DNA of 64,000 nucleotides. Origin: Muriicola sp. Z0-33 (lineage in GTDB: Bacteria > Bacteroidota > Bacteroidia > Flavobacteriales > Flavobacteriaceae). The notes under the pieces are model-generated. The model was given only the letters and a program-made list of their open reading frames with translations. It was not told where the DNA came from and made no database searches. Made by a program: the position numbers and the translations under genes. The DNA lies in the NCBI RefSeq assembly GCF_026126425.1, contig NZ_JAFMPW010000001.1:496001-560000 (forward strand), read 5' to 3'. This document shows positions 8,764 to 16,890 of this stretch, one piece after another (the stretch's first letter is position 1; each line of letters begins with the position of its first letter).

Positions 8764-11151
8764 ATGTGGTCTAACTTTATTAAAATTGCCCGTCGTAAAC
8801 TTTGGAGTAAAAAAGGAAATACATTTACCAAGCTGTTCAGCTTGTCAATAGGAATAGTAAGCCTGTTTTATATAGCAATCTATATTCAAAAGGAGCTTAG
8901 TTTCGATAAGTTTCATTCTAATTACCCAAAGATAGCCAAGGTCAATACCACTGTCCAATCCCCTACAGGGGACATTGCTCTCGGACTTAGTGCTACGCCA
9001 GTTGCCCCGTATATTAAATCCCAGTCTCCAGAGGTAAAAGAATTTGTTCGCATCAATAAGGAGTATGGGAGTCATGCCTTAAGGGTAGGCGATAAATTAT
9101 TTTCAGAAAGCGAGAACATCTATTATGCCGACCCGACTTTTTTTAAGGTATTCGATTTTCAGTTGCTTTATGGGAATAGTTCTTCCGCCCTTGTTGGGCC
9201 AGATAAAATAGTGATCACTGAGCAAACAGCCCTGAAATATTTTGAATCGGTTAATGCGCTTAATAAAATTATTGAATATGACGGGGAGCCATTTACGGTA
9301 TCAGGGATAGTGCAGAACCTGCCTTCAAATTCTCATCTTCAATTTGATTTCCTGGTATCTATGGATACTTTTATGAAAAGCAGGCTGCCCGATATCAATG
9401 ATAACTGGACCTGGTTTCCTATGAATACATATTTGTTATTAGAGGATAACAAAAATATTGCAGCGGTTGAACAACAATTAAAATTAGTACCTCAGTATCA
9501 GGAAAGGAGTGCAACAAACGATCAGTACATCCTTTCGGCAGAAGCTCTAAACGGATTCCATTTTAGCAATCCCAAGCATGGAGATTTGGGGGCAAAAGGC
9601 AAGCTTTCCAATCTATATCTCCTCTTTGCAATTGGAATTATGATTTTGCTTTTGGCAGTTTCTAATTTTATCAATTTAACTACTGCTCAGGTTGCCACAC
9701 AGGAACGGGAAGTTTCTGTAAAGAAGACCATCGGGGCTTCAAAAAGCGATATCTTCAAACAGTTTTTTGTAGAATCTATATTACTTACATCCCTTGCCAG
9801 TTTAATTTCACTGATCATTATCTCTGTATCACTTCCCTATTTTGAAAATTTCCTTGGCGGTCAGTTTGATATTTCCTTTTTACTGAAACCTTCAGTAATC
9901 ATATTACTTCTGATATCGCCAGTTATCTTGGCTCTGCTTGCCGGTATCTATCCAGCATTTAAGTTTGCCAATATTTCTACTACTCATTTGGTTAAGCACC
10001 ATGATAATAGGTTTAGAATATTTAATACAAGAACGGGATTATTAATTCTGCAATTTTCAATTACCAGCGTTCTGGTCATAGGCTCACTTATTATTTACTA
10101 TCAACTCAACTATATTCAGAATAGGGATTTGGGGATAGAGACCGCCCGAAAAATAGTTTTGGATTACGGTCCAAATTCGCAAATAGGGACTTCATTTGAG
10201 GTGCTAAAAGAGGAATTTGCCCAAATTAGCGGAGTGGAAAGTGTTTCGTTTAGCTCTCATGTCCCGGGTCAGATTCCCAATGGTGTAGCTACTCAGATAA
10301 TGGATCTTAGGGGAAGAAGTAACAATGGGGAAATTAACCTCAATCTGGTGGATTATGACTTTTTAAAAAACTATGGACTACAAATTGTTGCGGGGAGAGA
10401 CTTCAGAAAAGGCGTTGCGGATCAGAATAACGCTCTTATATTAAATGAAGCTGCGGTCAAGGCATTTGGATATAGCAACCCCGAAGATGTTATCGGAGCT
10501 TCTTTTGAACAATGGGGAGGCAATGGGGAAGTTATTGGAGTAGTGAAAGATTTTAACTATTTATCATTACATGAAGACATCGGCCTTTTATCATTAAAAA
10601 TATGGCCAGAGCAGTTTATGAAGGTTACCATGGAAATATCGGATTCAAATTTTGGACAAACTCTCGAGGTATTGCAGCATAAATGGGCAACATTATATCC
10701 CGAAATTCCATTTAATCATTATCAGGTGGAGGACAACTTCAGAGCTCAATATGATAGAGACAAACAGTTTGCTGGCATAATAAATTTATTCACAATTGTT
10801 TCTATATGCATAGGAATACTGGGATTAATTGCCTATTCCAAATTCTGGTGTGAAAGAAGACGTAAGGAAATGTCAATAAGAAAGGTATTAGGGGCTAATA
10901 TTTCACTGCTGGTTTGGAAATTGTATAGTGGATTTAGCTTACCCGTCTTAATTGGTTTTATCCTTGCCGTTCCGGTTGCCTATTACCTGGGAGGAAAGTG
11001 GTTGCAGGAGTTTGCTTATCAATTTGAGCTCAACTGGTACTTCTTTGTGCTGCCATTAGTATTCCTTTTAGTTTTTGCCTGGATAGCAGTGGGTACCCAG
11101 ACAATTAAATTAGCCCTTATAAACCCTGTAGAACACCTTAAGGAAGAGTAG
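8764..11151 (+). CDS. ABC transporter permease, double MacB_PCD/FtsX (divergent copy 4 of 4)
   Basis: A 795-residue paralogue that departs from copies 1-3. The N-terminus reads FIKIARRKLWSKKGNTFTKL, the first coupling segment is EVSVKKTIGASKSDI instead of EVGIRK-LG, and the second FtsX half has the unusual IAYSKFWCERRRKEMSIRK. The tail is NPVEHLKEE rather than SLRTE. It begins 85 bases after copy 3, against 22 between the others, and is followed after 88 bases by the second ATPase. It may therefore form a separate functional pair with that ATPase rather than with the canonical one (inference). The domain order is still TM, periplasmic domain, FtsX, periplasmic domain, FtsX. Cellular location is the inner membrane. 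No substrate can be named. Confidence 0.88.
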   Translation: MWSNFIKIARRKLWSKKGNTFTKLFSLSIGIVSLFYIAIYIQKELSFDKFHSNYPKIAKVNTTVQSPTGDIALGLSATPVAPYIKSQSPEVKEFVRINKEYGSHALRVGDKLFSESENIYYADPTFFKVFDFQLLYGNSSSALVGPDKIVITEQTALKYFESVNALNKIIEYDGEPFTVSGIVQNLPSNSHLQFDFLVSMDTFMKSRLPDINDNWTWFPMNTYLLLEDNKNIAAVEQQLKLVPQYQERSATNDQYILSAEALNGFHFSNPKHGDLGAKGKLSNLYLLFAIGIMILLLAVSNFINLTTAQVATQEREVSVKKTIGASKSDIFKQFFVESILLTSLASLISLIIISVSLPYFENFLGGQFDISFLLKPSVIILLLISPVILALLAGIYPAFKFANISTTHLVKHHDNRFRIFNTRTGLLILQFSITSVLVIGSLIIYYQLNYIQNRDLGIETARKIVLDYGPNSQIGTSFEVLKEEFAQISGVESVSFSSHVPGQIPNGVATQIMDLRGRSNNGEINLNLVDYDFLKNYGLQIVAGRDFRKGVADQNNALILNEAAVKAFGYSNPEDVIGASFEQWGGNGEVIGVVKDFNYLSLHEDIGLLSLKIWPEQFMKVTMEISDSNFGQTLEVLQHKWATLYPEIPFNHYQVEDNFRAQYDRDKQFAGIINLFTIVSICIGILGLIAYSKFWCERRRKEMSIRKVLGANISLLVWKLYSGFSLPVLIGFILAVPVAYYLGGKWLQEFAYQFELNWYFFVLPLVFLLVFAWIAVGTQTIKLALINPVEHLKEE

Positions 11152-11239
11152 CAGCGAGATGTGATGGGTTGTAGTTGCAAGGGGTGGTAGTTCAAAATGA
11201 TAAAAAGAGAGATCACTTATAAGAATGTAAAATTTAGAT

Positions 11240-11902
11240 ATGTTATTACAATTAAAGAATATTTTTAAATGGGTTAATTCCGGAGGGCAACGTGTGTTTC
11301 TTCTTAAGGATATCAACCTGGATATCGAAGAAGGCGAGTTTATCTCGGTTATGGGCCCCTCGGGATCCGGGAAGTCTACCTTGCTAAACGTGATAGGAAT
11401 GCTCGATAATTTTGACGAGGGGGAATATCAATTTCTTGATGAATCCGTGCATGCGCTTAAAGAAAAAAAGCGTGCTAATCTTTATAAAGAATATATCGGT
11501 TTTGTATTTCAATCCTACCATTTGCTAGATGATCTTACCGTAAAGGAAAATCTTGAGATGCCGTTATTGTACAAGAAAGTAAAAGGATCAGAACGCAAAG
11601 CGATGGTAGCTGATATGCTTGATAGATTTAATATTGTAGGTAAGAAAGATCTTTTCCCTTCTCAGCTCAGTGGTGGCCAACAGCAGCTGGTGGGTGTGGC
11701 GCGGGCACTTATCAGTAACCCTAAACTCATATTGGCAGATGAGCCAACCGGGAATCTAAATTCTCAGCAGAGCGAAGAAATTATGGACCTTTTTAAACAA
11801 CTTAATGAAGAAGGAGTAACCATTATTCAAGTCACGCATTCGGAACAAAATGCGGCCTATGGATCACGAATCATAAACCTTTTGGATGGTCGAATGATCT
11901 AG
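11240..11902 (+). CDS. ABC transporter ATP-binding protein with altered signature and D-loop
   Basis: A 220-residue MacB/LolD-type ATPase closing the export cluster. Walker A is intact (GPSGSGKST, 39-47), as are the LSGGQ core, Walker B (LILADEPTG) and the H-loop His (VTHSEQ). Two positions that are nearly fixed in the family are changed. The Arg normally following LSGGQQQ is Leu150 (QQQLVGVARA), and the D-loop Asp is Asn174 (GNLNS, compared with GNLDS in the ATPase at 651). Such changes are known from the weak half of asymmetric ABC pairs. The gene could form a heterodimer with the first ATPase or serve the divergent fourth permease. It still looks expressed and intact. The start ATG gives the normal family N-terminus. 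Confidence 0.9.
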   Translation: MLLQLKNIFKWVNSGGQRVFLLKDINLDIEEGEFISVMGPSGSGKSTLLNVIGMLDNFDEGEYQFLDESVHALKEKKRANLYKEYIGFVFQSYHLLDDLTVKENLEMPLLYKKVKGSERKAMVADMLDRFNIVGKKDLFPSQLSGGQQQLVGVARALISNPKLILADEPTGNLNSQQSEEIMDLFKQLNEEGVTIIQVTHSEQNAAYGSRIINLLDGRMI

Positions 11903-11992
11903 TAGCTGGAGCAAGCCAATACAGCATAAGAGATTAGTATTAGCATATATCACTTTTCAATCCAATATTTTTAGCTTCTCAACCCTAAGATG

Positions 11993-12000
11993 TATCTTTG
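11993..12000 (+). promoter_or_regulatory. Bacteroidota -7 promoter box upstream of mrp
   Basis: TATCTTTG is an exact match to the Bacteroidota -7 consensus TAnnTTTG. It sits 38 bases before the mrp start, in the 136-base gap after the ABC cluster. No TTG -33 element is seen at the usual spacing, only a T-rich stretch. The position suggests that mrp starts its own transcript. Confidence 0.5.
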
Positions 12001-12038
12001 TTGTTTAGAATGATTTTACATAACAGAGGTACATAGGT

Positions 12039-13184
12039 ATGGCTATGAAATTAGACAAGAAGGAAATTTTAAAAGCTCTCGAGAATATCACGGTCCCCGG
12101 GGAGGGAATGAATATGGTTGAAAGTGGCGCCGTACAGAACGTTCAGATTTTTGGCGATGAGGTAGAGATAGATATCACAATAGGTAACCCTAGCCTTCAG
12201 GCCCGAAAGAAGACAGAGGTAGAAATATTGAAAATTATACATAAAGAGGTTTATGAAAAGGCGAAGATAAAAGTCAATATAAAGGTAACTGCGCCTGCAA
12301 AACCTAAGGTGAATGAAATTAAAGGCAAACCTATTCCGGGAATTCAGAATATCATTGCCGTGGCCTCTGGTAAAGGCGGGGTAGGAAAATCTACAGTTAC
12401 CGCTAACTTAGCCGTAACCCTTGCGAAAATGGGATTTAAAGTTGGAGTATTAGATGCAGATATTTATGGTCCTTCAATGCCAATAATGTTCGATGTAACC
12501 AACGAAAAACCCTTGGCCACAAATGTTGATGGTAAATCCAAAATGCGTCCGGTAGAGAGTTATGGTATAAAATTATTATCCATTGGTTTTTTCACCCAAC
12601 CCAACCAGGCAGTGATCTGGAGAGGACCTATGGCTTCCAAGGCGCTAAATCAAATGATATTTGATGCCCATTGGGGAGAGATAGATTTTTTGTTACTAGA
12701 TCTGCCACCCGGCACAGGAGACATTCATCTTAGTATTATGCAATCTTTACCGGTAACCGGAGCAGTGGTGGTGAGTACCCCACAGGGAGTGGCACTTGCA
12801 GATGCAAGAAAAGGAGTGGCAATGTTTAATCAGGAAGCCATTAATGTACCTGTTTTGGGGATCGTTGAGAACATGGCGTATTTTACCCCCGAAGAACTCC
12901 CTAACAACAAATATTATATCTTTGGGAAGGAAGGGGCCAGGCACCTGGCGGAAGACTTAGAGGTTCCGTTTTTAGGAGAAATTCCTTTAGTTCAGGGGAT
13001 TAGAGAAGCCGGGGATGTAGGGAGGCCTGCAGCCTTACAAACCGCTACTCCAATAGAAACAGCTTTTGAAGCATTAACCAGAAACGTGGTTCAGGAGTTA
13101 GTAAATAGAAATAAGAGCCTACCTCCAACCGAGGCAATTAAGATAACAACAATGGCCGGCTGTGCCGCTGTAAATAAGAAATAA
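12039..13184 (+). CDS. mrp: Mrp/NBP35-family Fe-S cluster carrier ATPase with N-terminal MIP18 domain
   Basis: A 381-residue P-loop protein of the Mrp/ApbC/NBP35 family, which holds and delivers Fe-S clusters to apo-enzymes in the cytosol. Residues 1-90 form a MIP18/DUF59-type domain (NPSLQARKKTEVEI). The deviant Walker A GKGGVGKS lies at 111-118, followed by the family blocks DADIYGPSMP and LLLDLPPGTGDIHL. The usual CxxC is not obvious; the C-terminus carries a lone Cys in TTMAGCAAVNKK. The next gene is a NifU C-terminal domain protein 2 bases downstream, a natural Fe-S partner. An alternative start at 12045 (MKLDKKE) is equally plausible and resembles relatives more closely. A -7 promoter box lies just upstream. 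Confidence 0.93.
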   Translation: MAMKLDKKEILKALENITVPGEGMNMVESGAVQNVQIFGDEVEIDITIGNPSLQARKKTEVEILKIIHKEVYEKAKIKVNIKVTAPAKPKVNEIKGKPIPGIQNIIAVASGKGGVGKSTVTANLAVTLAKMGFKVGVLDADIYGPSMPIMFDVTNEKPLATNVDGKSKMRPVESYGIKLLSIGFFTQPNQAVIWRGPMASKALNQMIFDAHWGEIDFLLLDLPPGTGDIHLSIMQSLPVTGAVVVSTPQGVALADARKGVAMFNQEAINVPVLGIVENMAYFTPEELPNNKYYIFGKEGARHLAEDLEVPFLGEIPLVQGIREAGDVGRPAALQTATPIETAFEALTRNVVQELVNRNKSLPPTEAIKITTMAGCAAVNKK

Positions 13185-13186
13185 TC

Positions 13187-13426
13187 ATGACTTCAGAGGA
13201 ATTGAGAGAAAAGGTGGAAATTGCATTGGATGAGATTCGTCCATTTCTTCAAAGTGATGGCGGTGATATCTCACTGGTGGCAATTGATGATGATACCCTG
13301 GTTAAGGTCAGATTAGAAGGTACTTGTGTTGGCTGTAGTGTAAACCAGATGACCTTGAAAAGTGGAGTTGAGATGACCATAAAAAAACATGCGCCCCAGA
13401 TCGAAACTGTTGTCAATATCAATTAA
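13187..13426 (+). CDS. NifU C-terminal domain (Nfu-like) Fe-S scaffold protein
   Basis: A 79-residue protein that is entirely the NifU C-terminal domain. It contains SDGGDISLVAIDDD and the cluster-binding CxxC as GTCVGCSVNQMTL (Cys47 and Cys50). Nfu-type proteins bind a [4Fe-4S] cluster at the interface of a dimer and pass it to target proteins. The ATG is 2 bases after the mrp stop, so the two are almost certainly translated together and act in the same cytosolic Fe-S maturation step. The length is normal for the stand-alone form seen in Bacteroidota and Firmicutes. Nothing is missing. Confidence 0.93.
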   Translation: MTSEELREKVEIALDEIRPFLQSDGGDISLVAIDDDTLVKVRLEGTCVGCSVNQMTLKSGVEMTIKKHAPQIETVVNIN

Positions 13427-13468
13427 TACAATTTGACTTTTATCATAATTTCTAAATCGAGCCTTCTA

Positions 13469-13476
13469 TAGCTTTG
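13469..13476 (+). promoter_or_regulatory. Bacteroidota -7 promoter box upstream of the ferredoxin reductase gene
   Basis: TAGCTTTG matches TAnnTTTG exactly and ends 24 bases before the reductase ATG. The nearest upstream TTG (13433-13435) is too far for a standard -33 box. It suggests that the reductase and ferredoxin genes can be transcribed apart from mrp and the Nfu gene. Confidence 0.4.
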
Positions 13477-13500
13477 TGCCTATTCTAAGTAAATCCCTTC

Positions 13501-14559
13501 ATGATTAAAACAGACATAATTATAATTGGAGCAGGACCTACGGGTCTTTTTGCAGTCTTTGAAGCTGGCTTATTGAAATTAAAATGTCATTTGATAGACG
13601 CCCTTCCTCAGGCAGGAGGTCAATGTGCAGAGATCTATCCGAAAAAACCCATATACGATATTCCCGGATTTCCTGAGGTATTGGCCGGGGAATTAGTAGA
13701 TAATCTAATGGCCCAAATAGCGCCTTTTCAACCAGGTTTTACACTGGGGGAGCGTGCAGAAACTATTGAAAAGTTAGATGATGGTAGCTTTGTGGTCACT
13801 ACTAACAAGGGAACCGCCCATTCCGCCCCAATAGTCGCAATAGCTGGTGGACTTGGAAGTTTTGAGCCCAGAAAACCATTATTAGAAAACCTTTCGGATT
13901 TTGAAGACAAAGGTATTGCCTACATGATTAAGGAGCCGGAGATCTACCGAAATAAAAAAGTGGTTATTGCCGGAGGAGGTGATTCTGCGCTCGACTGGAG
14001 TATTTTTCTCTCGGATATCGCCTCAGAAGTTACGTTGGTGCACAGAAGAACTGAGTTCAGAGGAGCGCTAGATTCGGTAGAGAAAGTGCAGCAACTTAAA
14101 AACCAGGGGAAGATCAATTTAATTACCCCTGCCGAAATAACAGGGCTCAAGGGAGATAATCATTTAGAGGCTGTTGTGATCAGCAAGGCAGGAGATCCTG
14201 CGGAGGAAATAAATTTGGAAGTTGATAATTTTATTCCGCTGTTTGGACTTTCACCCAAGTTGGGTCCCATTGCGGACTGGGGACTCGAGATCGAAAAAAA
14301 TGCCATAAAAGTCAATACTTTTGATTATCAAACCAATATTCCAGGGATCTTTGCTATAGGTGATGTTAATACCTATCCCGGGAAATTGAAATTGATTTTA
14401 TGTGGTTTTCACGAAGCGACATTAATGTGTCAGAGTGCATATCAAATAATTCATCCAAATAAGAGATATGTAATGAAGTATACGACTGTCGGCGGGATAC
14501 ACGGTTTTGATGGAAGCGTAAAAGAAGCACCCAAGGCTATTGTAAAACGGATAGATTAA
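13501..14559 (+). CDS. Ferredoxin-NADP reductase, thioredoxin-reductase-like (YumC type)
   Basis: A 352-residue flavoprotein with two dinucleotide folds. The FAD motif is IIIGAGPTGLFAVFEAGL at the N-terminus, then GGQCAEIYPKKPIYDIPGFP. The NAD(P) motif is VVIAGGGDSALDWSIFL in the middle, and the second FAD block is GIFAIGDVNTYPGKLKLI. There is no CxxC redox pair of true thioredoxin reductases, and the length exceeds TrxB (about 310). Both point to the YumC-type ferredoxin/flavodoxin-NADP reductases, which move electrons between NADPH and a ferredoxin. A [2Fe-2S] ferredoxin gene starts 2 bases downstream, a strong hint at the physiological partner. Cytosolic. The direction of electron flow cannot be read from sequence. 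Confidence 0.9.
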   Translation: MIKTDIIIIGAGPTGLFAVFEAGLLKLKCHLIDALPQAGGQCAEIYPKKPIYDIPGFPEVLAGELVDNLMAQIAPFQPGFTLGERAETIEKLDDGSFVVTTNKGTAHSAPIVAIAGGLGSFEPRKPLLENLSDFEDKGIAYMIKEPEIYRNKKVVIAGGGDSALDWSIFLSDIASEVTLVHRRTEFRGALDSVEKVQQLKNQGKINLITPAEITGLKGDNHLEAVVISKAGDPAEEINLEVDNFIPLFGLSPKLGPIADWGLEIEKNAIKVNTFDYQTNIPGIFAIGDVNTYPGKLKLILCGFHEATLMCQSAYQIIHPNKRYVMKYTTVGGIHGFDGSVKEAPKAIVKRID

Positions 14560-14561
14560 TT

Positions 14562-14891
14562 ATGACAGACATTAAGATCAGAATTACTGACAGGGAAGGA
14601 ATAGATCACGAGGTGGATGCACCAACAGATATGAATATGAATCTAATGGAATTGGTGCGTTCTTATGAGCTTGCTCCTGAGGGTACTATTGGTGTTTGTG
14701 GTGGAATGGCCATGTGTGCATCCTGTCAATGCTATATAGCATCTGATCATGCATTACCCGAAAAATCTGATGATGAAGAAGCCATGCTTGCCGAGGCGTT
14801 TTATGTAGAAGACAATAGCAGATTGGGATGTCAAATACGTATTTCAGAGGAACTTAATGGCCTGGAGGTTATCCTTGCACCAGAGTCCTGA
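14562..14891 (+). CDS. [2Fe-2S] ferredoxin, adrenodoxin-like
   Basis: A 109-residue ferredoxin with cluster ligands Cys46, Cys52, Cys55 and Cys90 in the adrenodoxin/Isc Fdx spacing (C-x5-C-x2-C, then a distal Cys in SRLGCQIR). An extra Cys57 lies beside the third ligand. The beta-grasp fold is indicated by IKIRITDREGIDHEV at the start and the acidic EEAMLAEAFYVEDNS helix, typical of the partner-binding face. It is translationally linked (2-base gap) to the YumC-type reductase, so the two probably form an NADPH-to-[2Fe-2S] electron chain. Given mrp and the Nfu gene just upstream, Fe-S biogenesis is one possible use; feeding an oxygenase is another. No oxygenase gene is nearby. Confidence 0.92.
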   Translation: MTDIKIRITDREGIDHEVDAPTDMNMNLMELVRSYELAPEGTIGVCGGMAMCASCQCYIASDHALPEKSDDEEAMLAEAFYVEDNSRLGCQIRISEELNGLEVILAPES

Positions 14892-14918
14892 TCAGGAACT
14901 GGAATATTCCTTGTTATA

Positions 14919-16655
14919 TTAGATCCTGGCCTGATAGGTAAATAGATTATAATACCGACCTTCACTTGCGATGAGCTCATCATGTGTCCCCTGTTCAGCG
15001 ATACGCCCGTTTTCTATAACCAAAATCTGATCTGCCTTTCTAATAGTGCTCAGGCGATGGGCAATAACAAATGTAGTTCTGCCCTGGGTTAGGGCCGATA
15101 AACTTTTCTGAATAAGGGCCTCACTTTCGGTATCCAGATTAGAAGTGGCCTCATCAAGGATCAATATTTTTGGATCGGCCAGAACTGCTCTGGCTATGGC
15201 AATCCGTTGGCGTTGTCCTCCGGATAATTTTATTCCTCTTTCTCCGATCAGGGTATCTAGCCCCTCTTCAAAACGATCTGTAAATTCATCTACATAAGCA
15301 GATTTTACAGCCTCCTGTAATGCTTCATCAGAGGCATTTGGTCTTGGAAACAGGATATTCTCACGAATAGTGCCCTCAAATAAAAAATCATCTTGTAATA
15401 CTACGCCTAAATATCTTCTGAAGCTATCCAGATTTACCTTTGAAAGATCATGGCCGTCAATGGTTATTTTGCCGGATTGGGGAGTTAAAAAACTAGCTGC
15501 CAAACCAGCAATGGTAGATTTACCAGATCCGGAACTACCTACCAGCGCTATTACCTCGCCAGAATTTGCTTTAAAGCTTACATTGTGTAACACTTCTTTG
15601 TCTTCTTCATAGGCAAAAGAGACATCTTCAAAAACCATTTTCCCATCTATGGCCTTGAGCTGAGTAGTCCTATCGTTTTCATCTGCTTCTGCCGTCATAT
15701 TCATAAGCTCCTCTGTACGGTCTAATCCGGCAAGAGCTTCCGTAAGCTGACTACCGATATTGCTCATTTGCACTATGGGTGCAATCATTAATCCGAGAAG
15801 AAAAGTAAAGGTTAAAAACTCTCCTATCGTGAGCTCATCAATCATGATTTTATATCCACCAATACCCATAATACCGGTTGTTGCGACCCCTAATAAAAAG
15901 GTAGAGGAACTTGTCATAAATGCTGTGGCAGTAAGACTCTTTTTTACATTTTGGAAAAGCAGTTCCACTCCATTTTCAAAAACTTTATTCTCTTGCTTTT
16001 CCGCATTAAACCCTTTAATTACCCGGATGCCTCCAAGCGTTTCGGTAAGGCGGCCTGTAACTTCGGCATTTAGTTTGCCCCGATTTCTAAAAATGGGACG
16101 GATAATCTTAAACGCCTTTAAAGCAATGACAGCAAATATGGCCAGAGGTATTAGGGTAAATAATGTCATACTTGGACTTATCTGCAATAGTAGTATCAGA
16201 GAAACCACTGCGGTGACTGTGCCTCCAACAAGTTGCACCAGCCCAGTTCCAATAAGGTTCCTGACCCCTTCTACATCTGTCATTATCCTGGAGACCAATT
16301 CACCAGATTTTGTATTGTCAAAGAATCGTATAGGTAATGAAAGTATTTTCTTTTGTACTTGTGCCCGTAGTTCTGAAATCATGTATTGCGCCTGTACACT
16401 GAGGATTTTTGTCAATAAAAATGAAGTAACCGCCTGTACAAGTATGGCCAGTATTACTGCAGCAACCAGGATTTTTAAAAAATCCATATCCTTGTTGGGG
16501 ATAATATCATCCATTAAGTATTTAAGAGATAAAGGGGCAACAAAACTCGCTGCTTTGCTTATCACGATCAGAATTAATCCTATAAATACAAGATTTCTTC
16601 TGGGCCAGATAATGGTCCTGAAAGCTTTTAGGATACTAACGCGTTTGTCAGACAT
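14919..16655 (-). CDS. MsbA-like ABC exporter (fused membrane and ATPase domains)
   Basis: A 578-residue half-transporter. An N-terminal six-helix exporter domain (about 20-310) contains the coupling-helix region FFDNTKSGELVSRIMTDVEG, and the nucleotide-binding domain follows from about 340. Walker A is GSSGSGKST, the signature is LSGGQRQRIAIARA and Walker B with D-loop is ILILDEATSNLDTES. The H-loop (VIAHRLSTI) completes a catalytic set, so a homodimer is expected. Family members flip lipids, lipid A precursors or drugs across the inner membrane. The ORF converges on the ferredoxin gene with a 27-base gap and stands alone on its strand. It is not related to the MacB-type cluster upstream. 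The substrate cannot be assigned; lipid or multidrug export is the family default. Confidence 0.9.
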   Translation of the reverse strand: MSDKRVSILKAFRTIIWPRRNLVFIGLILIVISKAASFVAPLSLKYLMDDIIPNKDMDFLKILVAAVILAILVQAVTSFLLTKILSVQAQYMISELRAQVQKKILSLPIRFFDNTKSGELVSRIMTDVEGVRNLIGTGLVQLVGGTVTAVVSLILLLQISPSMTLFTLIPLAIFAVIALKAFKIIRPIFRNRGKLNAEVTGRLTETLGGIRVIKGFNAEKQENKVFENGVELLFQNVKKSLTATAFMTSSSTFLLGVATTGIMGIGGYKIMIDELTIGEFLTFTFLLGLMIAPIVQMSNIGSQLTEALAGLDRTEELMNMTAEADENDRTTQLKAIDGKMVFEDVSFAYEEDKEVLHNVSFKANSGEVIALVGSSGSGKSTIAGLAASFLTPQSGKITIDGHDLSKVNLDSFRRYLGVVLQDDFLFEGTIRENILFPRPNASDEALQEAVKSAYVDEFTDRFEEGLDTLIGERGIKLSGGQRQRIAIARAVLADPKILILDEATSNLDTESEALIQKSLSALTQGRTTFVIAHRLSTIRKADQILVIENGRIAEQGTHDELIASEGRYYNLFTYQARI

Positions 16656-16793
16656 TGGGAAATGGATTTAGTGCTGTAGAAGCGTGCAATTTACAGCAAA
16701 TAAATGATGAATGGGGCGGTAGTTTGGGAAGCGGTCAAATTTTATGTCAAAATTAGCATTTAACAAAGAGGTCCATTAAATTCACAACTTATT

Positions 16794-16828
16794 ACAATAA
16801 GCAATAAGCAATAAGCAATAAGCAATAA
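16794..16828. repeat. 7-bp tandem repeat (five units of gcaataa)
   Basis: Five consecutive 7-base units run from 16794 to 16828; the first reads acaataa and the other four are perfect gcaataa. The array lies in the 235-base gap between the divergent MsbA-like exporter and the acylase-family lipoprotein, 62 bases before the chosen start of the latter. A 7-base period can change promoter spacing by strand slippage. It is not within a coding frame. Confidence 0.9.
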
Positions 16829-16890
16829 CCAGTGAGCAGTAGACCTTGGGCAATATGTATTTCTGGGGAAATCAGGAAAATTTAAGTACT

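Noticed and set aside
1386-11151. Recent duplication or assembly repeat of the permease genes
   Set aside because: The four proteins share architecture and short motifs but differ widely over most of their length, so they are old paralogues, not copies made by an assembly error.
14901-14910. GGAATATTCC palindrome as a terminator between the ferredoxin and exporter genes
   Set aside because: It has no loop and only five base pairs per arm, so it cannot form a stable hairpin; it may be chance.
15760-16671. A 303-codon open frame on the plus strand
   Set aside because: It lies fully opposite the conserved MsbA-like exporter gene, has no recognisable domain, and its composition is what the reverse of that gene would give.
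16794-16828. CRISPR-like array
   Set aside because: The units are 7 bases long and contiguous, with no spacers and no cas genes nearby.
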